Both the position numbers and the translations under genes were made by a program. From Castanea sativa (taxonomy: Eukaryota; Streptophyta; Magnoliopsida; Fagales; Fagaceae): 64,000 nucleotides of DNA. The stretch is from positions 77,878,001-77,942,000 of the forward strand of contig NC_134013.1 in NCBI RefSeq assembly GCF_040712315.1, read 5' to 3'. The notes under the pieces were generated by a model. It did not search any database. It saw only the letters and a program-made list of their open reading frames with translations, and had not been told where the DNA came from. Below, piece after piece: positions 1 through 11,597 of this stretch (position 1 is the stretch's first letter; every line of letters starts with the position of its first letter).

Positions 1-336
1 TTACCACAATATAACCTTAATAGTGTATTGAGCCACTTCATTGAATGATGGTTACCTTCTAATACATCTGAAGCAATGCTGTTTATTGCTCCGCAAATAT
101 TAGTGAGAGGGTGCGCTTCCAAGCAGAGAGTACATGATACTTGAATCTGACTCTCTTGATGCACACGTGAGGAGTGCAAGGGAAAATTTTTTCAAGTCAT
201 AGACTCCTTGCGGAGGGTGAACTCAAAATTCATCCCCTTTGAATATCGCATTAATTAAGGTGCTCTTGAGAGGGTGTTTATATGAATTGGATACATGGTA
301 TTCTTTTTTACTCTGAGGTGGCATAGAATAATGCTA
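1..336. other. unassigned AT-rich sequence
   Basis: No open frame with family resemblance, no terminal repeats and no tandem structure were recognised here. Confidence 0.5.
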
Positions 337-516
337 GAGACACACTCATTCTCACACTCAAATCTACACCCAGCTAATGTGTCAGCTCGTGATTGGTGTA
401 TAAGTTATATAACATGCTCAAGTATCTATGGTGAACCTACATGAAATTGTTGAAATCTAATAATAAATTGACACATAAGTAGAGTGTGGATTTAAGTGTG
501 GGAAGGGCTGTGTTCG
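337..516. mobile_element. MITE with about 50-bp terminal inverted repeats
   Basis: The left end (from CACACTC at 341) and the reverse complement of the right end (ending GGCTGTG near 512) align over about 50 bases with several mismatches. Both contain CACAC, AAATC(T/C)ACAC and ATGTGTCA in the same order. The unit is about 180 bp with no coding capacity, typical of a MITE. The target duplication was not resolved, so the superfamily is open. Confidence 0.65.
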
Positions 517-830
517 TATGGAGACTAATGTTATACATAGTCCAAACTCATTGCATATGTTAGAGATTGCTAGTGGCACAAATAGTGTAACATTTTTTCA
601 TTGGATCTCCTTTCTATCTTTATGTTTTGGAACAAAAGAATAAAAAAATATATTAACATTCATAATTAAATCAATGTATTAAATTAAAATATCATTTATT
701 CAATGTTCACAATATATAAATAAAAGAAAAAGTACAAATACTTTTATCAGTACATTTCAAATAAACAAAATAGGTTTCATTATCACTTTGATCTTCTACA
801 TTTGCCCCATGTTTCAAAATAGTGTCTTAG
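517..830. other. unassigned AT-rich sequence
   Basis: Low-complexity AT-rich DNA; nothing recognisable on either strand. Confidence 0.5.
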
Positions 831-846
831 AGCATCACCATCAAGT

Positions 847-878
847 GTGCCAAATGCCAAATATTTGGCATTTGGCAC
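847..878. repeat. perfect 32-bp palindrome
   Basis: GTGCCAAATGCCAAAT is followed immediately by its exact reverse complement with no spacer. It could form a cruciform or hairpin and probably belongs to the transposon remnant around it. Confidence 0.9.
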
Positions 879-1284
879 GCATTTGGCACACCAAACACCA
901 AAAAACCTCTCACATGAGGTGTTCTAAATGCTAATTTTTTTGGCATGAATGAATAGTACAATTCTAAATATACAATTGTATGGATAGAAATGCTAAAACT
1001 TTTTACTATTTATTTATTATACTTTTCTATCTCTTCTCTCACTCGTGACCCATTTGATTACTCTCTCAGCCTCTCTTCCTCTCCACCAATCCTCCCAATC
1101 GGACATTGACAAGATCAAGAACCTAATTCACACCAGCGTCCAATCAAGCTCTGCCACCGTCTGATCTCTCCTCTAAACTTGCCGCCAATTACTCCTCTGG
1201 TCTTACTTGCACTGCCGTCGATCTCAGTCTCACCAACACCGCCATCAATCTCAGTCTCAACATCGCCGCTAGTCTCACAAAACG

Positions 1285-1286
1285 AC

Positions 1287-1320
<34 letters not shown>
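1285..1320. repeat. (CT)n(CA)n compound microsatellite
   Basis: About 24 bases of CT repeat run directly into about 12 bases of AC repeat. Confidence 0.95.
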
Positions 1321-1420
1321 GCAGGGGCTCATGCGCCCTTGTACATGGAGCCTTGGCTAGAGAAGAGTAGAACCTCAAAATAGCCAATATTTGGAGCTTA
1401 GGTATTTAGGATCTTATTCC

Positions 1421-2141
1421 ATTTTCGTTTGATATACCCTTGATTTGATTTGTACAAAAAATAAGCATGGCCACCCCCCACCCTAAGTGCCGATCTTCTC
1501 GATAGAATCACTTGGACCGTCTGTAGCAATGTACTTCAACATGGTTTTTTTTTTTTTTTTTCTAGCGAACTTCAACATGGTTAATTAATAAATTACTTTT
1601 TCTTAATTTTTATTTTAAAATAAAAAAATGTTTGTGGTAATTCTTTTTGTAATCTTTTCAATTTAAGCGATGATATCTATAGTTCAATCAGCACCATGAG
1701 ATTTGAATCGTGGTTTTCACTTCTCACACACCTACACTATTTTGTACTTGTCTTACTGCGTTTATCTTAATTTAATGCATCAATCCAAAAAAAGAAAAAA
1801 GAAAAGAGGAGCGGCCAAAAGAAATGCAACTCTAACTGTTCCACGTGATAAATAATTTAATTCATAAAGCCATATTGCCCATATGGGGGGCCGTGAATAA
1901 TCACAGGTACAATTAATCCAAAATCAACAAAACATATAAAAGACTATTAATTCATAATAACCTATCAATGAAATGAGCTGTGATCAATTCTATTATTGTA
2001 AATTCACTTCAGTATATGGTATTGGTACGTGATTCATGCTAGTGTACCAAACTACCAGAAGAATATTGGCTTAACAAAAATTAAAGAAAAAACAAAGACT
2101 ATAATGCAAGTGGAAATCTACTATAATAGATATGGTGAACT
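1421..2141. other. unassigned; 3' flank of the first phytocyanin gene
   Basis: AT-rich with a poly-T run near 1545-1561. It lies downstream of the minus-strand phytocyanin stop codon and should contain that gene's 3' UTR. No other structure was seen. Confidence 0.4.
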
Positions 2142-4006
2142 TCAGAAAAATGTCAAGAACGAGATGGCTATGGTGGACAGAACAGCAGACAAGGCACCGT
2201 ATTTGAGAGATGAAGCGGAGTTCCAGAAATCTGATCCAATGCCAATGGTCACCTTCTGGCCAATTTCACAGTGGGAACTAATGGTGCAGATGAAATAGCG
2301 AGTAGCGTTGGAAGTTAGATTGAAATTTACTGGGCTGGTATTTTGTATTGAACCAATGGCAGTGTCTGTGCAACTATCATAATTTTCTTTTGTCACTTCA
2401 GCAACATCATGCGTCCCAGTCCAGTTGAACACTGGAGATAGAAGATTGACAAGAAAAGGGAAAAAATAAATTAAAAAACAGAAGACGAAAATATCCATTG
2501 ATAATAATTTATTTAATTAAAAAAAAAAAGCTAGCATTCATCATAACCAGCTACTTTATTTAAATCTTCAATATTTTTCCTCTTATTGAAATAAATAAAT
2601 AAATTGTGAGGGCTATATAACCATGAGGCAGTATCTTATTTTGAAAATAAAGATATATAATGTTAAAACCCACCAAAAAAGAAAAGGACAAATAAATAGC
2701 AAGTACCTAACATATATATCAGCCAAAAAAATGAAATTTAAAACTTTTTCAAATTCTTCATTCTAGTGAATAGTGAGTTGGGACAAAATTTAAGTAAAGT
2801 TTTGTTTCTTATATTCTTTAATTAAATTTAACCATGTAATTGTATTAGTCAATAGTTACATGGTTAAATTTTTTTTTTTGGGTGGGAGGGGGGGGGGGGG
2901 AAGTAAAACTGATAGAACTTTTATTCATTTAAGCATTGTCCAACTATACAATGAGGAAGAGAGGAAAGAAGAACATTAATTTTTCGAATTCAAACCAATG
3001 CTTCCCCAACAATTTAATTTTTTTTAGTATAAGATATTACATTAATAATGTAAAAAATAAATGCAACAATTCTTTCAAAGATTAAGGGTTCGTTTGGTTG
3101 TGAGGATAAAAAAGTGAGAAGATAGAAAATAGAGGAGGATGGAAAAGTGGGAAGATATAAAAGTTTTTAGTTCTCCTCATTTGTGTTTGGTTGAGAGGGT
3201 GAAAAAGTAGAGGGATAGAAAACTTTTTGATTTGGTTCAAAATAAGATTTGTATAAATTTACCGTCATGTCTCTTTGAAATAAAACAAAAAGTAATACAT
3301 TATAATTTCTTTAAAAATTGTGTATAGATAAAAGTGGACATTTCAAAAAATAGCATAAGAAATCATCCAAAAGTGTTTTCTTAAAAAAATAATAAAAATA
3401 AAAATAAAAATTAAGAAAAAAAAGAGAAGGAAAAGAAGAAGAACTCACCCTGACAAAACCAAAGAAAGAAAAAAGAAAAAAAAACAAAAACAAAAAGCCA
3501 GCCTTACAATGAAAAAGTTAAAAGAAAAAAAAAATAAAAAAAGAAGCTAGAAACGTTAAAAGAGGTGGGACAGTTTTGTTTAAATATTTTTTCCACTTTT
3601 CACTCCAATTTTCTCTTCAATTTGGAGAGATTGTATTTTAAAGGGAGTTAGAGGAGAGAAACTTGTGGATCCCACCACTTTTCTCTCATCCTCCCCCCTC
3701 TTAACAAAACAGTAAAAAATACAATTTTTCTCTTTCTATTTTCCATCCTCCTTGTTTTAAACATATCCTAAAGGTGAGATTGATCATAGTTTATGATATT
3801 TGAAGAAATATTAATGAATGCTTACCTATCACGTCACCAATATTAAAAGACTTTGAACGAGCCCAGGTTCTATAGGCAATTTCGCCACCGGGTGGAATGG
3901 TCCATGTCAATCCGTCTCCAACGGTATAAGTTGCTGCAGATGAACCCTTGAGTACTAGAGCCACTATAACTATGAAGCACCCAACCAAACCTAAACGACT
4001 AGCCAT
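2142..4006 (-). CDS. phytocyanin, stellacyanin-like blue copper protein
   Basis: Two exons on the minus strand: 4006-3826 (181 bp, ends in phase 1 at G|GTAAGC) and 2431-2142 (after a ...CTCCAG acceptor), giving 156 aa. Residues 1-25 form a signal peptide. The plastocyanin-like domain follows, with copper ligands His68, Cys109, His114 and Gln119 in the pattern FICTISSHCEIGQK, and a likely disulfide Cys81-Cys115. Gln as axial ligand is the stellacyanin type. NWT, NTS, NLT and NAT are possible glycosylation sites. The last 20 residues are hydrophobic, suggesting GPI anchoring in the plasma membrane or apoplast. The usual GDxxGW motif reads GDGLTW here. The tail (SASSL..GAL..VL.T.AISFLT) closely matches the gene at 60811, so the two are close paralogs. 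Family role: extracellular electron transfer or cell-wall protein; the partner is unknown. Confidence 0.92.
3082..3771. mobile_element. non-autonomous DNA transposon in the phytocyanin intron
   Basis: Starts TTAAGGGTTCGTTTGGTTG and ends with sequence whose complement starts TTAGGATATGTTT; both ends continue into GAGGAT/GGAAAA-rich sequence. The same end type is seen at 52210-53025, so both belong to one MITE-like family. It lies inside the 1.39-kb intron of the minus-strand phytocyanin gene. The target duplication was not resolved. Confidence 0.55.
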
Positions 4007-4027
4007 TTAATTTCCTTGTGTTCCACT

Positions 4028-4149
4028 AGGTCGTCCCTGCCACACTTGTACGTGTTTCTCTTTTTCTCAATAAAAATTATGTGGCAAGGAATGGCAATGG
4101 TTAATATTGGAAGTGATGAGAGTCAATGAAACAATGAGACTTTATATAG
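4028..4149 (-). promoter_or_regulatory. phytocyanin promoter and 5' UTR element
   Basis: On the minus strand CTATATAAA (4149-4141) is a good TATA box, about 135 bp upstream of the ATG at 4006. GCAGGGACGACCT (4040-4028), 22 bp before the ATG, is identical to the sequence upstream of the phytocyanin ATG at 60811 and nearly the same as that upstream of 28585. Confidence 0.65.
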
Positions 4150-5060
4150 GCCACAAATGTGCATAGGATTTTCGTCATCGTTTAGAAAAATGTACTACGG
4201 AACAAGTTCCTTTCTTTCAACATTGGCAACTGGGTATCAGGCTTTGAATATTTGAGAACATCTAGAACTTTGACGATGAGGGCTTTTCTTTTCTTTTAAA
4301 TTATGACACCAACTTTTTCTTTTTCATTCATTCTCGAAACAAGAGACCAATTTCAGCTTCCGGGAATCACATTGTTGGTGAAATTAGCCTTTGTTTCACA
4401 CTAATTCAAATTGCAAATAACTGACTCGTTTGAATCAATCATGGTTTCGTTTTTCTTGTTTTAAGAAAAAGTGAACTAAAAAGTGATTGTTTTCACTTCG
4501 TGTCCAAAATTCCAAAAGTAAATTTTGGGTGGCGGTCTATAATCTTCAATGGAAATTATTTAAATTATGTGTGTTTGTATTAAAGTGTATATTTTCAACG
4601 TTATTTCCTCTTGTTAATATATATTTTCTCCTTAACTTATTGATGAATACTAGCTTAAATTTATTCTCCTTGCATAAGAGACCACAAATACCTATGAAAT
4701 TAAAACCAGATTATACCTCATCAATTTGAAACCCGGTCATATATATCTTAATTTATTTTGTGAAAATTATCCGAACCAAACGCTAATGAAAGGATATAGG
4801 TATATATCAATTCATCATTTATTGACATGTTTGTCCTCTTCTTTGTAACATTAAGTTTCAACTTTTTTTATTATTTTTATTTTGTGTGTGTCCTAAGTCC
4901 TAAGTCCTATGACTCCTATCTGATTTCCAGAATCCAAGTGTGAAAAGAACATCGCCAGGTCCCTTCACAATTCAAAGATATGGACCTTGGAGATTACGAT
5001 GAAGTCAATTCTTTAAAAAGAGTACCGTTCATAAAAAAAAAAAAAACTTTAAAATGAGTA
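4150..5060. other. unassigned intergenic sequence
   Basis: Upstream region of the first phytocyanin gene, AT-rich. Short open frames have no recognisable family. No repeat boundary was found. Confidence 0.4.
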
Positions 5061-5068
5061 CCTTTCTC

Positions 5069-5745
5069 TAGGGCTGTCTACGGGTCGGTCCGGGTCGGGT
5101 TTGTGCCCAACCCGGAACCGACCCGATCACTTCGGGTTTCCTGAATCTGGACCCGCCGCCGACCCGCCGGAGGTAGCGGTTCGGGTGGTCGGAGGTCGTC
5201 GGTTTCGGGCGGGTTCGAACTGTGTGAATCACGCCGGATTTTGCAGAAATCGTCATTGGATTTTGCCAAAATCTATGGTTTTTGCAGGATCTGACCGGAT
5301 CTCAACTAGATTTGGCCGGATCTTGAAGAGATCTCGGCAGATTTCAACGAGATCAGGCTGGATCTCGAAGAGTCCGGCGAGATCTCAATGTAAGGCGAAG
5401 AGATCGCGAAGAGATAGGGTGAGATCGCGAAGAGATCGGGCGAGATCGCGACGAGATCTTGGCCGATCTCGAAGAGATCAAGCCAGATCTCGATGAGATC
5501 TCGGCGGATCTCGACAGATCAGACAAAATGAGGTAAGCTAACCCCTCCAATCGACGGAGAACTGAAATTCCAATGTGTTTTTCGGTCGGGTCAGTTGAAC
5601 AACGGTTTTTCATACTTAAACCTGTCAACCGACCCGCCGGTATCGGGTTTTATGGGCGAAGACCCGCTGCCGACCGTCGCCAGCGTCGGGTCGGCCGATT
5701 TTCGGGTCGGGTTGGGCGGGTGGCGGGTCTTCTTGGACACCCTTA
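5069..5745. mobile_element. GC-rich non-autonomous hAT-like element with perfect TSD
   Basis: Flanked by identical 8-bp duplications CCTTTCTC (5061-5068 and 5746-5753), the hallmark of hAT transposition. The ends TAGGGCTGTCTA and TAAGGGTGTCCA (complement of the right end) form imperfect inverted repeats. Length is 677 bp. The interior is GC-rich, with GGGTCGGGT/ACCCGACCC-type tracts, and contrasts with AT-rich flanks. Several overlapping open frames inside are by-products of this composition, not genes. Confidence 0.85.
5280..5520. repeat. array of palindromic GATCTCG repeats
   Basis: Inside the hAT-like element, GATCTCGAAGAGATC-like units recur many times with spacing of about 15-17 bases. 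Each unit is nearly self-complementary, so either strand could fold into a ladder of hairpins. Confidence 0.8.
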
Positions 5746-5808
5746 CCTTTCTCCTTACTACGCGTTTACGCATTGGCGCCCCTTAAAAGTCTGAAGTCAA
5801 AACTCCAA

Positions 5809-6220
5809 GGGCATTAGCACCCATATGCAACCCAAAAAAAAAAAAAAAAAATTTGCATTTTCAAATAATACTTTATCTTTTTTACCAACTCATTTTATAA
5901 CTTACTTTACATCTCAGTTTTTATTTTTAAATATAACTCAATAAAATAATATAAGCTACCTAATAAAATAATATAAAGTACTATTCTCTCTTTTTTCCCT
6001 CCTACTTACTTTTTCTTTTCACACACAACCAAAAAATTAAAATAATATTTTTTTTTTTTACAATCTATGAATAGTAAACATATATGCAACCTTACTTTTC
6101 ATAGGTTGCAATTTTTTTTTTTTTTTTTAAATTTACAAATTCGGATAGAGTGAGTTTTGGGTGGCTTGAGTTGTAAAATAATAAGTAGAAAGTGTTTACA
6201 CCTTTCAATACTAATGCTCT
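5809..6220. mobile_element. MITE, probable PIF/Harbinger type
   Basis: Left end GGGCATTAGCACCCATATG and the complement of the right end AGAGCATTAGTATTGAAAG form imperfect terminal inverted repeats. Inside, GCAACC and GGTTGC-containing arms add more inverted symmetry. About 410 bp with no coding capacity. Confidence 0.5.
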
Positions 6221-6683
6221 AAGGATCCATCTCTGGCTGCATTTAACAATTCTAAAAATTAAAGCTGAGCAAAACAGTAAAAAGGAACAAAGAACTTTTT
6301 TTTTTTCTTTTTGATATTCGATAGATAGGAATGGTGAAATTCGAACAGTAAACATTTTAATCAGAAATATAAGGAAGTGTTGAGTTATAAAATCTTTTTT
6401 GTATTTTTATTTTTAATTTTTTTTATTTATAGGAGACCCTTCTATTTTAACTTTTTAAGCAAAAGGCATTATCCTTTTATTCCTATTCCCATGCACGACA
6501 AAAAAATTATACTTGTTCTCTTTAGTTAGGGTATAATTTGATCCATACCTCTCCTTTAAACGAGTATATTGTAAACTAGTTCTATTTATAACACTAAATA
6601 GCTCCTATTATTTTCTCAAAAACAAATCCTATTAATTTCCCAAATATGGGTGACAGTGATATTGACATCTACCTCGGAAACGG
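6221..6683. other. unassigned AT-rich sequence
   Basis: Nothing recognised on either strand. Confidence 0.4.
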
Positions 6684-6689
6684 GTGTTA

Positions 6690-7092
6690 AAAGTACTTAA
6701 ATCGCCACAATGCTCAGTTTCATTGAAGTTAATAACTAGGCTGAACCAGCAGGAACTTGAGTCTTGGGCAGTTATCGTGTGGGCTCTTTGGAATGCACGA
6801 AACAAATATTACTTTGAAAAGACTCAACTTCAGCCACGGGATATCTATGATGATGCTTCGGGTCTCTTAACAGATTACCAGCACCTCATGGCAGCACAAA
6901 CAACTTCAGCATATTCTGTTTCTATTGCGTATTTCACTGCTGCATGTTCTTTCTTATTCGTGGCCCCTGGTCTATTTGAGTACAGACCTGTGACTTACTC
7001 TCCGGGGGTCCACTGCATTGCTATATGTAAACCAGCTTGTATTATTTCTAATATCTTAATAAAGCTTTTTATCTTTGATCTAAAAAATAATT
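6690..7092 (+). mobile_element. 5'-truncated LINE (L1-type) 3' end
   Basis: An open frame reads ELESWAVIVWALWNARN then YYFEKTQLQPRDI, typical of the region after the reverse transcriptase in plant L1-type retroelement polyproteins (zf-RVT / RNase H-like end). A short 3' UTR with AATAAAG near 7057 and an A-rich tail follow. Reverse transcriptase and endonuclease are missing, as expected for a 5'-truncated insertion. Confidence 0.7.
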
Positions 7093-7503
7093 AGTGCACT
7101 CATTTGCCAAAGAAAAAAAAACAGTAATTTCGTGGAGATAAAGTTTGGCAATGAAAAATGATTGTAGCCTAAGATTATAATTAATGATAAAAATATGACA
7201 TGTGTCCCTATCATGTATAATGTATATGACTTATATAAAACAATTATATACAATCATTTAAGTGTGGTTTAGTAAGTAATGTACACTGCATAATGAGGAC
7301 TCTTGTCATCTCTTTATATTGTTAGTTTTAGCCTATGTTCACAACCAAATTTGTTGTCAGATTTTATTCTTTTACAAAGAGTTTTGTAGCTTAATTGATA
7401 TTTCTTGGTGTCTTAAACGAAATTATTTATGGTTTAAAACAACTATCGAATTATAAAAAAAATTAAAAAACTTAATTTCCAAAAAAAAAAAAATGATAGT
7501 GAT
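7093..7503. other. unassigned AT-rich sequence
   Basis: Between the LINE tail and the reverse LTR; no features recognised. Confidence 0.4.
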
Positions 7504-8456
7504 TGATAGGACAAAAATGTATTGGCTCCTTTGGCAAATTAATTAATTAATTATCCAAGTTAATTAATTAAGTCAATTTAACACGCAATAGCGTGGTAGC
7601 ACAAAAAAATTACCAACTAAGTTAAATGCAGCGGAAAATAAATTTGACATAGGTGATTTGTTTACGAATGAGGAAAACCACCGAGACAAAACCTGGTGAA
7701 TTTAAAGTCACCACTCTCGAGAATTCACTATTATCAAAACAAGCCGTTACAAGTCAAAGGAATCTAAGTACCTAATACCAACCTACAGTTGAACCCTTAC
7801 CCCAACACCCAATTGGACTTACAATGTAGCAGCAATCTCTCATTTCAATGCATGAATCCCAGTACGTGACTAAACAATGATGCACGGATTCCAGTACGTA
7901 ACTAACACACCAATCTTGAGTAAGATGTTGGCTAAAAGTTCTTCAGTTCATCAACATGAAGATTAAGAAGCTCCTTGGTTATAAAACCCTTGGCGTAAAA
8001 ACCCAGTAACTTTTACAGAGAGAAAGATGAACTAGAGCAATTTCTGTCTCCGGTCACAATAAATATGTAGGAATACAACAAAACCTTTTTTCAATACTTT
8101 TTAACAGCCCTTAAAATAATCCTTATATATGTCTATGGTTGTGAGAAAAGAAACCCTACACAAATACACTTGGATATGCGTGTAATCAGATATGAAAAAT
8201 CTGATTTCGTAATTCTCGATAGATACAACTTCTGTCAAGCTTTAACATTAAATCTCGATAGATAGGCTTCTGTCGAGACATCTGTCGAGCTTTAATGAAC
8301 AACACTTTTTTACTTGTTTCTTGAACAGACTTGCATGACTTGAACACTTGACTTGAACAACATGTTTCTTGAAGTCTTAAACACTCCTAGATTTACCCAA
8401 TTACATGTAAAGTGTGTTTTGTCAAAAGGATTAGCCAATTACATTAATAATGTCCC
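7504..8456 (-). mobile_element. truncated LTR, family A, reverse orientation
   Basis: Reverse complement of the LTR family that recurs at 14406, 18416, 21308, 24194, 34731 and 47405. It starts TGATAGGAC (complement of the LTR 3' end, GGCCTATCA in other copies) and runs through the shared blocks: TTAATTAATTA, GCGTGGTAGCACAAA, GGTTTTGT-related text, AGTACGTGACTAA, and TCTCGATAG...TCTGTCGAG. The last 40 or so bases expected at the right are missing because the gypsy LTR begins at 8457. Confidence 0.8.
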
Positions 8457-9302
8457 TGTAGACACTTGATTTTGCACCCATGATTTAATTAAGGAGAATG
8501 ACTTGAATGACCATCTATGTATAAAAAAAAAATCATAATTGCATCACATGCATCATTTGTTCTTGCATTACATACATCATTTTGTCTTTGCATTACATGC
8601 ATCATGTCATTCATTACATATCATGAAAATGATCTTGAGATTCTAATGGAGGCAACGGTGTTTCTGGTTTCTAAATCAGACCATCAGATCGAAAGATATC
8701 GCATAATCAAGTTTGCACGATCCATATGCATTGTGTCTAGGAAGAGTTGACCACACACGATTAATTTAAATTAAATCTGATTGGTCAAAAAATTAAAATT
8801 AAATAAATAATTTTGTGATTGGTTGATAATTAGTGTTTAATATAGAGATGCATGCATAGGAATAAAAGGGATAATTGGATAATAATAATAAAATTATGGA
8901 TAATCTGAACTTTATCAAGATTTAATTTAAGGGATTTATCCACAAGATAGTTGTTCAAGATAATTGTTTTTAAAAAGCCTGAATTATCAAGAAAAAAGAT
9001 TAAAAAAAAAATCATAGACGGGGGATAAAAACACGTCTAGATACAAGGATCAGCCAAAAAAACCCTAGAAGAGGAGTCCAAATGGCACCCGAACACGAAA
9101 GCATGTTCGGTCTCCAAGAGCCAATTTGGCACATTTGGAGTGTTGAACAACACTCTAAAAGTGCTGAATTGCACTTGGATGGGCTTTGGCCCAACGGCCT
9201 TCGGGTGATGATAATGCACACCTTTTTCGACTTTTTTGCAAAAGGATGCGTCCGGATTCAAACCTTAATCGTCCATCTCTATTTTTGAGAGTCCTCTGAC
9301 CT

Positions 9303-9313
9303 CTATAAATAGA
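9303..9313 (+). promoter_or_regulatory. LTR TATA box
   Basis: CTATAAATAGAGG in the gypsy LTR is a strong plant TATA context. It is followed by CT-rich and leader-like sequence and is the likely transcription start region of the element. Confidence 0.6.
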
Positions 9314-9696
9314 GGCTAAACCTCATAATTCAACACTTTTTTTTTTTATGCTTTGAGAGGCATACGTTTTAGGCTCTCAAATCACCCATATTTTCCGATC
9401 CCCTCTTTGAGTGTTGCTGCCTAAATTAGGGGTTTCAGGTTTCAAAGAGAATTGAAAAAATTTCTTTGAACCCTAAAACATCCTTTTAAGAACAAAGTGT
9501 GCTCATGAAAGAGGTTGTTCTCTAACCCTTTTGTTCTTATATTTCTCTAATCATGATGATGTATGCTTCCTTGTTTTTAAACATTCATATTCTGACTTGT
9601 TAATGTGGATTATGAAAGTATGATCTTGTTTTTTTTTTTTTTTAATTTATTATTATTTATTGTTACTGTAATTTTTTCTTAGTTTTAAAGATTTGC

Positions 9697-10290
9697 ATGC
9701 AATTAACTCTTTTTCTTCAAAACAAAACAGATCTACATCTTTTCTTAGATGTAGATCTGAATTTTCTTCAAAACAAAACGGATCTACATCTTTCTTAGAT
9801 GTAGATTTGAGCTTTTCTTAAAATAAAAATAGATTTTATATCTTCTTTAATTACAGATCTGACATTTTAATGCATGCAGAATTTTGAAATAAAGAAAGAG
9901 ATTATGAATTGTTGTTTGTTGTTTGTTTTGTTTTGGATCATATAGCACGAAATAATTTTATGAATGAGATGCTCTCCATAAAAATAAAAAAAACATATCT
10001 TTTCCAAGTACAAAAACAGATCAAATTTTTCTGTTATAAAAGCCATTTTTTTTTTATCATCATCAAAACAGATCGGATCTTTTACAAAACTCAAGATCAC
10101 TTTTTTTATCTCTTAAGAAACAGATCTGAATTTTCTCTTCAAAAATCATTCTTTTTACACATACAGAAACAGATTTGAATTTTCTCTTCAAAAAACCATT
10201 CTTTTTACATATACAAAAGAAATTTGATTTTTTTTATATAAACCAAAATCATTTTTTTTAATCATTAAAACAGATCTAAATTTTTAAACA
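9697..10290. repeat. degenerate tandem repeats in the gypsy LTR
   Basis: Units contain (A)ACAGATCTGAATTTTCT followed by CTTCAAAA and CATTCTTTTTACA. The clearest pair starts near 10119 and 10167 (period about 49 bp). Earlier copies are diverged, and a GATCTACATCT...AGATGTAGATC inverted pair occurs twice near 9730-9810. The array explains the long low-complexity frames on both strands. Confidence 0.75.
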
Positions 10291-10788
10291 AAAGAGGATA
10301 CATTCATAAATGGTTTTGTGTTGTCTAGTTTATTTCACATGTTCAACATATCATACATAACATGCATAAAATGGTACATTGGTCACAAGAGTCTAGAAGA
10401 CCAAACTCTATCTGAGCGGAATGGGTACCTAACACCTTTCCATTCCGTAACCTAGCCTCCAGATTTAGATTTTTGGTTAAGTAGATCTAGCTTTATCTTT
10501 GTTTTTGTTTTGGGTAGATTGTAACTAGGACAAAAGGCCATGTATATGTGGTAGATTGTAACTAGGACCCAAAGCCATGTAAAGTTCAAATTTTAGAACT
10601 TGTAACTTTATTTATTCAATCAATGAATGGAACATTCAGTCATATGAATCTGTATTTAGTTTTTCTTATTTTTTGTACATAAAAAAATAAGTGACCGCTC
10701 TATACTATATACCCAAAAAGAGAGGTGCCCTTAAAAGTACTCCAAAAATCTCTTTTTTTTTAGAGGCATTTTTTGAGGTCTCTCATAG

Positions 10789-10806
10789 TGGTGATTCCAC
10801 TGGGGA
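10789..10806 (+). other. primer binding site of the gypsy element
   Basis: TGGTGATTCCACTGGGGA lies 3 bp after the LTR end. It matches the TGGCGACTC..CTGGGGA pattern seen behind the LTRs of Tat-lineage gypsy elements, thought to be primed by tRNA-Arg. Confidence 0.65.
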
Positions 10807-11597
10807 TGTCGAGAGCTAAGCTTTGTATTAGACTTAGGTGATTAAATATGTACCATTATTTTGCATGGTATTGCATGATATAGTTGTTGTTTGTTTATTT
10901 ATATTTGATGGGATGTTGAATGATATTTTGTTGTATGATATTGTGTTGTATGTATTGTTTGTTAAAAGCTTTCCTTAACTGTCATTATGTGTGCCATCCA
11001 AATGATATGTATGTACCCTTTTTAAACAATTTTGTGGTAGTAGTAACCATGGATCGCCGGTCTTCATTAGATTCGGGTACCTAGTGGCGAACTCACCAAC
11101 TCATACCCCAAAGTCACTGGGTCATTTCCTGTTGACTATAAAGGACAAACCATGCCATTTGGACCAATTTAATGTTCATTACATTACAAGCTGGGAGGTT
11201 TAACGTCCTAGCTATAAGAAACAATGAAACAACAAACCCACCCTACAACATAATGACTTAGAACCTATCCCTAGGTCGGTCCCGGTTAAAAATGCATTGC
11301 ATGTTTTGTGTGTTTGTTTTGGTTGAATGATGAATGTGGATGGGGTCTTAGGCTCTTAGCTTTGATTAACCTGACCAAGCTTGTCATTAGGGGAGAATTT
11401 GGTCAAGATCTAAAGGAAGGCTACAAAGAGAACACAAGTCCAACACTCAAGCCAGTAGCTCCAGTTCCAAGCCTGTCACTCCCATCACCATACGGAAGCC
11501 ATTAAGCATAGAAGAAACTCCACTACTGCAACACCACAACCCCATCTTTGACCTCCAAGGTAGTTCAAGCCACTAGAAGTTTGAAGCTCCCCACACT
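10807..11597 (+). other. gypsy 5' leader
   Basis: Untranslated leader between the PBS and the gag start at 11598. Short frames lack family resemblance. Confidence 0.5.

Larger units (their letters stand above)
831..1420. mobile_element. possible remnant of a non-autonomous DNA transposon
   Basis: The segment opens with TTAGAGCATCACCATCAAG, close to the end sequence of PIF/Harbinger-like MITEs such as the one at 50359, and contains a long perfect palindrome. A convincing matching right end was not found, so it may be truncated. The CT/CA tract and the 63-codon frame over it look like low-complexity sequence, not a gene. Confidence 0.35.
8457..10785 (+). mobile_element. 5' LTR of a Tat/Ogre-like gypsy retrotransposon
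   Basis: Starts TGTAGACACTTGATTTTGCA and ends ...GGTCTCTCA, followed by the primer binding site at 10789. About 2.3 kb. It holds a promoter (TATAAATAGA at 9304) and a long region of degenerate tandem repeats. The start resembles the sequence at 63970. No partner 3' LTR was found: the internal region is cut off in gag and fused to another element near 12.9 kb. Confidence 0.75.

Noticed and set aside
2029..2298. 89-codon plus-strand frame
   Set aside because: Antisense to phytocyanin exon 2, which has clear copper ligands and splice sites on the minus strand.
5101..5496. 131-codon Arg-rich frame and overlapping frames on the other strand
   Set aside because: They lie wholly within the hAT-like element and arise from GATCTCG repeats; no family resemblance.
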